DNA of 64,000 nt from Nitrospira sp. GTDB lineage: Bacteria; Nitrospirota; Nitrospiria; Nitrospirales; Nitrospiraceae. Shown here in pieces: positions 59,200-64,000 of this stretch. The translations under genes and the position numbers were made by a program. The first letter of the stretch is position 1; every line of letters starts with the position of its first letter. The DNA lies in NCBI GenBank assembly GCA_016715825.1, contig JADJXO010000001.1, positions 113,501 through 177,500 on the forward strand. Direction: 5' to 3'. Below the pieces are notes generated by a model that saw nothing but the letters and a program-made list of their open reading frames with translations, did no database searches and was not told the origin of the DNA.

Positions 59200-60841
59200 A
59201 TGTCTGAGCACGGTGGTCACTCTACCATCGAGGCGACCATGCGCCTCATTCACGATCGGGAATGGCTGCCATTGCTGACGCACACAGAGCGGCCCGATGC
59301 GGTTCAACGCCAACTCCTGTCGACCATTCTCGCCTCACAGCGAGATACGCAATTCGGACGACTGCATGGGTTTACGTCGCTCCGGTCCTACGAAGAATTT
59401 GCCCGGGCGGTCCCGGTGCTCGGGTTCGAGGATCTTCGACAGGACATTGAAAGCCAAGAGCAGAGCGGGGAGTTCCTCCTCAACGCCGAACAGCCGGTCC
59501 ACTATGTCCAGACCAGTGGGACCACAGGGAAGCCCAAGCACTTGCCCTTAATTAGGCCAGCGATTGACTGGATCAGTCAGTATCAGCGGCTGTTTTCCTA
59601 TGCGCAATGGTCGGGTGTACCCAAGATCTACGATGGACAGGTCTTGGTCATTGCGGGCCAGACAGTTGAAGGGCATCTGCCTGGAGGCGCGCCGTACGGA
59701 TCCATGTCAGGGTTGATGAATGAGGCGCTGCCAATGGTGATTCGGCAGAAGAGCGTCCTGCCCGACGGAATCCTCCGTGTCGCTGATGTTCGGCTTAAAT
59801 ACCTGAGAATGGCTGCCTGTGCTGTGGCGGCCGGGACACTGTCTGTACTTGCGACGCCCAATCCATCGACCATTCTCAAACTGTTGGAGGTCATATGTTC
59901 CGAATTTCCGCACCTGGTAGAAGCGCTGGCGGTCGGACCACGGCATCCGATCTTTTCGCAAGGAATGGCGTGGAGGGAATCGATCGCTCTCGATGAAGGG
60001 CGTCTTGCCTATCTCCAAACCGTGATTGGACAAGCATCGAAATTGGATCTCGCCGCGCTCTGGCCGGAACTTCGAGCCGTCATCACGCGGACAGGTGGCA
60101 ACTGCGCGGTCTTGATCTCAAAGCTTTGCGCTTTTTTGCCGAAAGAGACGGCAGGTGTCGAAATGGGTTACTTGTCCAGCGAATGTCTGGGAAGCCTGAA
60201 TGTCGATGTCAGAGAGAACCGATGCATTCCGACGTTTCAGGAGCATTTTTTCGAGTTCGTTGAAGTAGCTGATGGCGATGACCAAATGACTGATCCTATT
60301 CTGCTTGGAGATCTACACCAGGGAAAGAAGTATCAGGTCTTCGTGACGACGAGGAGTGGCCTCTATCGCTATGCGATGAATGACATCGTGAAGTGACGGG
60401 CTGGTTCAACCGTGTCCCGACCATTCGGTTTGTCCAAAAAGGCAAAGGCGTCACGACTATCACGGGGAAAAAGTGTACGAACACCAAGCGGTGGAGGCCG
60501 TTGAAACGATTCTAAAATCTACGGATCTGGCTTGCAAGTTCTACGTGATGCTGGCTGACGTTCACCGGGCGGGATACACACTGTATCTTGAACAGGTCTC
60601 CGTACCCAGTTCATTCGGCAACGAGGTCGATGAGCAGCTGGCACGCCTGAATGTGGAATGCCAGGCGAAGCGAGAAAGTAGCCGACTGCTGCCGCTTCAT
60701 GTCGTGCCGCTCCGAGTTGGCACGGCGGAGGCCTATCGGAGCCATTGTGTGGCCAAGGGGCAGCGTGATTCACAGCTCAAATTGATTCGACTTCAATATG
60801 CGCACGACTGTTCATTCGATTTCGCGCCACACCTCTGGTAA
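59200..60841 (+). pseudogene. GH3-like acyl-acid amido synthetase, two frameshifts
   Basis: The first frame (59200-60396) matches the GH3 family of acyl-adenylating enzymes: YVQTSGTTGKPKHLP (phosphate loop), MGYLSSECLGSLN and YRYAMNDIVK before a TGA. The family continues as VTGWFNRVPTIRFVQKGKGV from 60393 in another frame, and again shifts near 60463-60470, then reads on from YEHQAVEAVETILKS to 60841. Adding one G in each place (GTGGAAGTG; GGGGG) gives ~547 residues. GH3 enzymes join acyl or auxin-like acids to amino acids. Both indels are in G runs, so sequencing error is possible. Confidence 0.78.
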
Positions 60842-60849
60842 GGCCGACC

Positions 60850-62013
60850 ATGCCCATCACAAGACTATCCATAGAACCACTGAAGATTCCGTTTAAACAG
60901 GCCTTCGTTCATGCGTCGGCAGTTCGTGCGGAGACCGAGAGTGTATTGGTTACCGTCACCAACGCGAACAGAGTGGAAGGAGTAGGGGAGGGATGTCCTC
61001 GCCACTATGTGACGGGTGAAACGGTCGACTCGATTGAGCGCTTCATCGACATACACCGGGAACAATGGATGGCATTCGCATCAGTCCACGATCTAAAGAA
61101 CTGGGCGTCCCTCCATTCTTCTGTGATCGATCAGAATCCGGCTGCCTGGTGCGCGGTCGAAACAGCTTTTCTTGATGTATTCGGGAAAGAGGCAGGAGTG
61201 CCGATCGAAGGCCTACTCGGTTATCCGCCATTGAGCGGACTGTTTCAGTATTCAGCGGTATTGGGAACGGATAGTTCTCGCTCGTTTAAAAAGCAGCTTG
61301 AGCGCTATCTCGCCGCAGGCTTTACCGATTTCAAGGTGAAGGTGACTGGAAGATTGCAGGATGACTGCGACAAGTTGGAACGATGGGCGTCAAGAGAAGA
61401 TTCACCGATACGGGTCAGGCTCGATGCCAACAATTTGTGGAGCGATGCTCAAGGCGCCTTCTCCTATCTCAAGTAGCTTCCTGGTAGGGTGACTGCCGTT
61501 GAAGAACCGCTCAAGGTTGGGGATTACGGTGGGTGTCGACGGTTGGCGCAAGAATTGAAAATTCCCATAGTTCTGGACGAGAGCTTTCTGAGGTTGGATC
61601 AGTTTGCAGGGATTCAGAACGATCCCCATCCGACCTGGATCATTAATATTCGTGTGTCGAAGATGGGTGGTATCCTCCGCTCGTTGGCTGTCGCCAAACG
61701 GGCAAGAGAAGTCAGCATTCCCATTGTCATTGGCGCCCAGGTGGGAGAAACGAGCGTGTTGACGAGGGCGGCGTTGACGATCGCGAACACCTATCGTGAC
61801 ATCCTAGTCGCACAAGAAGGCGCTTTGGGGACATTACTGCTGGAATGGGACATCTGTGATCCATCGCTGATGTTCGGAGCCGCGGGGTGGTTGGATGCCA
61901 AGGCGGTGAATGGACTCGGTTTGGGGCTTGCTCGGCTGGGATACATGACGATCAGACAAAAACTCAAGCCTGCGATAACTCCTGCCTCCTCCCATCTCGA
62001 GAACCTGAGCTAA
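60850..62013 (+). pseudogene. Enolase-superfamily dipeptide epimerase-like gene with in-frame TAG
   Basis: The frame is the same before and after a TAG at 61474-61476, so a single codon change (probably a Gln or Lys codon) interrupts a ~387-residue protein. Before it, the barrel has FTDFKVKVTG (KxK catalytic Lys) and RLDANNLW (metal Asp). After it, TAVEEPLK (Glu), VLDESF (Asp/Glu) and VSKMGG (second Lys) follow, as in L-Ala-D/L-Glu epimerase and muconate-lactonising-like enzymes. It starts 8 bases after the GH3-like gene. A point mutation or readthrough/suppressor could explain the stop. Confidence 0.8.
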
Positions 62014-62078
62014 ATCCATCCGCTCCGTATTAGCAGCAAGGGCTGTTTTCATTCTGGGCTTCAGCGAACACTTTGCGC

Positions 62079-62108
62079 TTGACGTGGACTAGTGTGTTTG
62101 CCTAGAAA
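62079..62108 (+). promoter_or_regulatory. Candidate promoter for the SHOCT-like lipoprotein gene
   Basis: TTGACG (62079-62084) and TAGAAA (62103-62108) are 18 bases apart, about 65 bases before ATG 62173. The -35 is close to consensus and the -10 weaker. Read by eye. Confidence 0.35.
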
Positions 62109-62172
62109 TGAATTCTAGGGTCCTCTAGATGCTGTGGTAGATGTGTTTGTTATCAATGGGAAGGAATTGACC

Positions 62173-62418
62173 ATGAGGCATCTTGCATTCGCAATTGCTA
62201 GTCTGGTGTTCGTGACGGGTCTGTCAGGCTGTTCGAGTTCAGCTGGGATGGGTGTGCTCGGCGGTGTACTTGGCGCCGGCGCAGCAGGTGGCAGTTATGA
62301 GTATCATCTCAAGCGCCAGAAAGATCGCGTGGAAGACGATTTAAAAGCCGGGAAAATTGATCAGAAGGAATACGAGATTCGCAAGGATCAGATTGCGAGA
62401 GACTCACTGCTCCAATAA
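62173..62418 (+). CDS. Small lipoprotein with SHOCT-like tail
   Basis: An 81-residue protein. MRHLAFAIASLVFVTGLSGC is a lipoprotein signal with the acceptor Cys at 20. The mature part begins with a Gly/Ala-rich segment (GVLGGVLGAGAAGG), as in glycine-zipper lipoproteins. The C-terminus, EDDLKAGKIDQKEYEIRKDQ, matches the SHOCT oligomerisation motif. ATG 62173 is preceded by AAGGAATT. Probably a small envelope lipoprotein that forms oligomers; function unknown. It stands alone. Confidence 0.72.
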   Translation: MRHLAFAIASLVFVTGLSGCSSSAGMGVLGGVLGAGAAGGSYEYHLKRQKDRVEDDLKAGKIDQKEYEIRKDQIARDSLLQ

Positions 62419-62573
62419 TATCGATAACTGGTTGCCGGCTATTTGTCCTAGTTTATTCTTAGACATTGTCGTCAAGAAAGAGAGCGCCAGAAGGGTGAAT
62501 ACAAACGGAGCATAGACGCTCTCTCTGTGAGGCATAGACTCGACTAAAAACAGTTGATGAGTGGTACCCGATC

Positions 62574-63929
62574 TTATTTCCTGCCCTCAGCCTTCCCACG
62601 GTCTCGCATTAGGTGCCGTGCTACTGCATGATAGGCGGGCAGCGATGTGGAGTCGTTCGCAGTATTGCTGGCGAGGGGATGGCTGGCAAATCGCCCAATG
62701 ACTACGGCAGCTGTGGGGTCGATGTACAGCGACTGACCGTGAACTCCTCGCGCCATAAAGGCGCCGTGGTCGTTATGTGTGATCCACCACATATTTCGGT
62801 AACTCCATCCCTTCAGCACGGGAAATCCGGCCTTGGTAAAGTCTTGCGCGCTCCCACCTCGGCGAATATCGGCCACGACTGCTTGGGGAACAATCTGATG
62901 TCCGTTATAGTGCCCGTTGTTGCGAATCATTTCGCCGAATCGCGCAAGGTCGCGAAGACCCATGTTCAGACCTCCGCCCGCGAAAGGTGTTCCGATGGAG
63001 TCAACCGACATGTAGGCATCCTGCTCAGCGCCCAGCTTGCTCCAGATTCGCTCTGAAAGTAGTTGAGCAACGGAACGTCCGCTTACCCGAGCGAGAATCC
63101 ATCCCAGCGCATCGGCGTTGGCCGTACGGTAGTGGAACGCGTCCCCGTGCGTGCCATCCGGCTGGATGGACTGGAGAAAATCGTAGTAGGAACGCGGTCC
63201 CGTGTAGTCTTTTGGTTTGGGCAGCGGATTGCCGGCTGCAGTGTGGGCCCAGACCTCTGCCTTCGGATCGGAGTAGTCTTCGCTGAAACGTATGCCCGTG
63301 GTCATATCCATGACCTGACGCACTGTGGCGCTAGCAAATGCCGACTGCTCAAGCTCCGGGACATATTCAGCTACGCGAACATCGGGGTCCAATGTTCCTT
63401 CGGCAACCATCATGGCAGCCAGCGTTCCGATAAAGGTTTTTGTGATGGACATTCCGCCGTGCTGTCCATCTGGGTTCAATACGCCGAAGTACTGCTCATA
63501 CACCACCCGGCCCTCATGGAGGACTATAATACCGTCGGTGTAGTTCGCCAGCAGTGACTCTTGCCAGGTCATGGGGCGCTCACTGCCAGGCGGCAGGAAT
63601 GTGATGGCGTCGATGTCGTCCCGCAGTGTCCACTCAAACTGAGCTGGTGTACCCGTCCCACGCGAGACGTTGACCGTCGGCATCAGCTGTCTGAAGTTAG
63701 CGACGCTCCAGCGCATCGTTGGAAAGCGAAAGTAGCTACCGTCCTCAAATCGAACCACTCGGTCATCTGGGGGTGGTGAACCAACCATCCAGCCGAGTGT
63801 GGCTGGGTCACTGTCGATTGCGTTGGGAAAGGTCTGGTCAGCTGAATAGGCGCTATGTGACGTGAGAGGTAGAAGCGCGGTGACAATGAGAGTAGCTGAA
63901 AGCCCTCGCAAGGCCAATGAGCTCATCAT
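62574..63929 (-). CDS. Beta-lactamase-family serine hydrolase
   Basis: A 451-residue exported protein with signal peptide ATLIVTALLPLTSHSAYS. It has the penicillin-binding/beta-lactamase fold: S-x-x-K motif SITK (with MSITKTFIG), YxN-like YRTAN, and the later HGQSLYIDP. It resembles 6-aminohexanoate-dimer hydrolase and EstB-type esterases. The ATG at 63929 is preceded by AAGGAGAAC. A substrate cannot be given. A stand-alone gene at the window end, complete. Confidence 0.85.
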   Translation of the reverse strand: MMSSLALRGLSATLIVTALLPLTSHSAYSADQTFPNAIDSDPATLGWMVGSPPPDDRVVRFEDGSYFRFPTMRWSVANFRQLMPTVNVSRGTGTPAQFEWTLRDDIDAITFLPPGSERPMTWQESLLANYTDGIIVLHEGRVVYEQYFGVLNPDGQHGGMSITKTFIGTLAAMMVAEGTLDPDVRVAEYVPELEQSAFASATVRQVMDMTTGIRFSEDYSDPKAEVWAHTAAGNPLPKPKDYTGPRSYYDFLQSIQPDGTHGDAFHYRTANADALGWILARVSGRSVAQLLSERIWSKLGAEQDAYMSVDSIGTPFAGGGLNMGLRDLARFGEMIRNNGHYNGHQIVPQAVVADIRRGGSAQDFTKAGFPVLKGWSYRNMWWITHNDHGAFMARGVHGQSLYIDPTAAVVIGRFASHPLASNTANDSTSLPAYHAVARHLMRDRGKAEGRK

Positions 63930-64000
63930 GTTCTCCTTGTCGCTTGAAGCGGGATGTCGGTTTTTGGTTTAGCACGTTGCCAAACGTGCTATCAAGAATG

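Overview
The window looks like a chromosomal segment of a Gram-negative bacterium. It encodes many lipoproteins and signal-peptide proteins, c-type cytochromes, hopanoid enzymes (HpnD/HpnE), an Slp-type outer-membrane lipoprotein and NHL propellers. I judge base composition to be roughly 55-58% GC. Gene content is reminiscent of Nitrospira (Nitrospirota), but that is an inference from gene families only. I saw no rRNA, tRNA, CRISPR array, insertion sequence or prophage.

Region by region. 0-5 kb: end of a dienelactone-hydrolase-like gene, an unknown gene, a DUF3616 protein, then a large TIR-STAND NTPase-transmembrane-formylglycine-generating-enzyme-like protein behind two tandem palindromes. 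5-6.6 kb: a short inverted repeat, a mazEF toxin-antitoxin pair and a family 4 uracil-DNA glycosylase. 7.3-11.5 kb (minus strand): a tightly packed operon of HAD phosphatase, cobalamin-binding protein, hpnD, hpnE and a lipoprotein. 11.6-15 kb: SH3 protein, a ribonucleotide reductase C-terminal remnant, YjbQ protein and unknowns. 15-21.8 kb (minus): membrane Ser/Thr kinase, PHP phosphoesterase, a FolB-methyltransferase fusion, HD-GYP protein and HEAT protein. 22-25 kb: SGNH hydrolase overlapping a thioredoxin-like gene, and a RoxA-like di-haem protein. 25-29.7 kb (minus): zwf and gnd (oxidative pentose phosphate branch), a nucleotidyltransferase and threonine aldolase. 29.8-34.9 kb: nucleotide-exchange transporter, lipoprotein, a ProA-like protein lacking the usual catalytic Cys, and a methyltransferase.

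35.1-38.8 kb holds the most novel-looking unit: five same-strand genes, three of them apparent lipoproteins. The last two resemble the C-terminal part of a copper amine oxidase split over two genes, with copper-type histidines retained but the cofactor tyrosine context altered. 39-40.3 kb holds small proteins and a cytochrome c. 40.6-50.6 kb is housekeeping: a double NHL propeller protein, guaB, guaA, an RluB-type pseudouridine synthase, aspS (with a one-base frameshift) and aroC. 50.6-53.2 kb: DUF190/CrcB, hicBA, and an RNase HI-ABC ATPase fusion. 53.3-57.5 kb: an apparently exported Lon-type protease domain and several envelope proteins. 57.7-58 kb: a ribbon-helix-helix-like protein with a likely operator. 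58.2-62 kb: sterol-desaturase-like, GH3-like and enolase-superfamily genes, all three interrupted. The window ends with a SHOCT-like lipoprotein and a beta-lactamase-family serine hydrolase.

Starts were chosen from visible Shine-Dalgarno sequences, overlaps with neighbours and family lengths. All family assignments are by eye; no searches were run.
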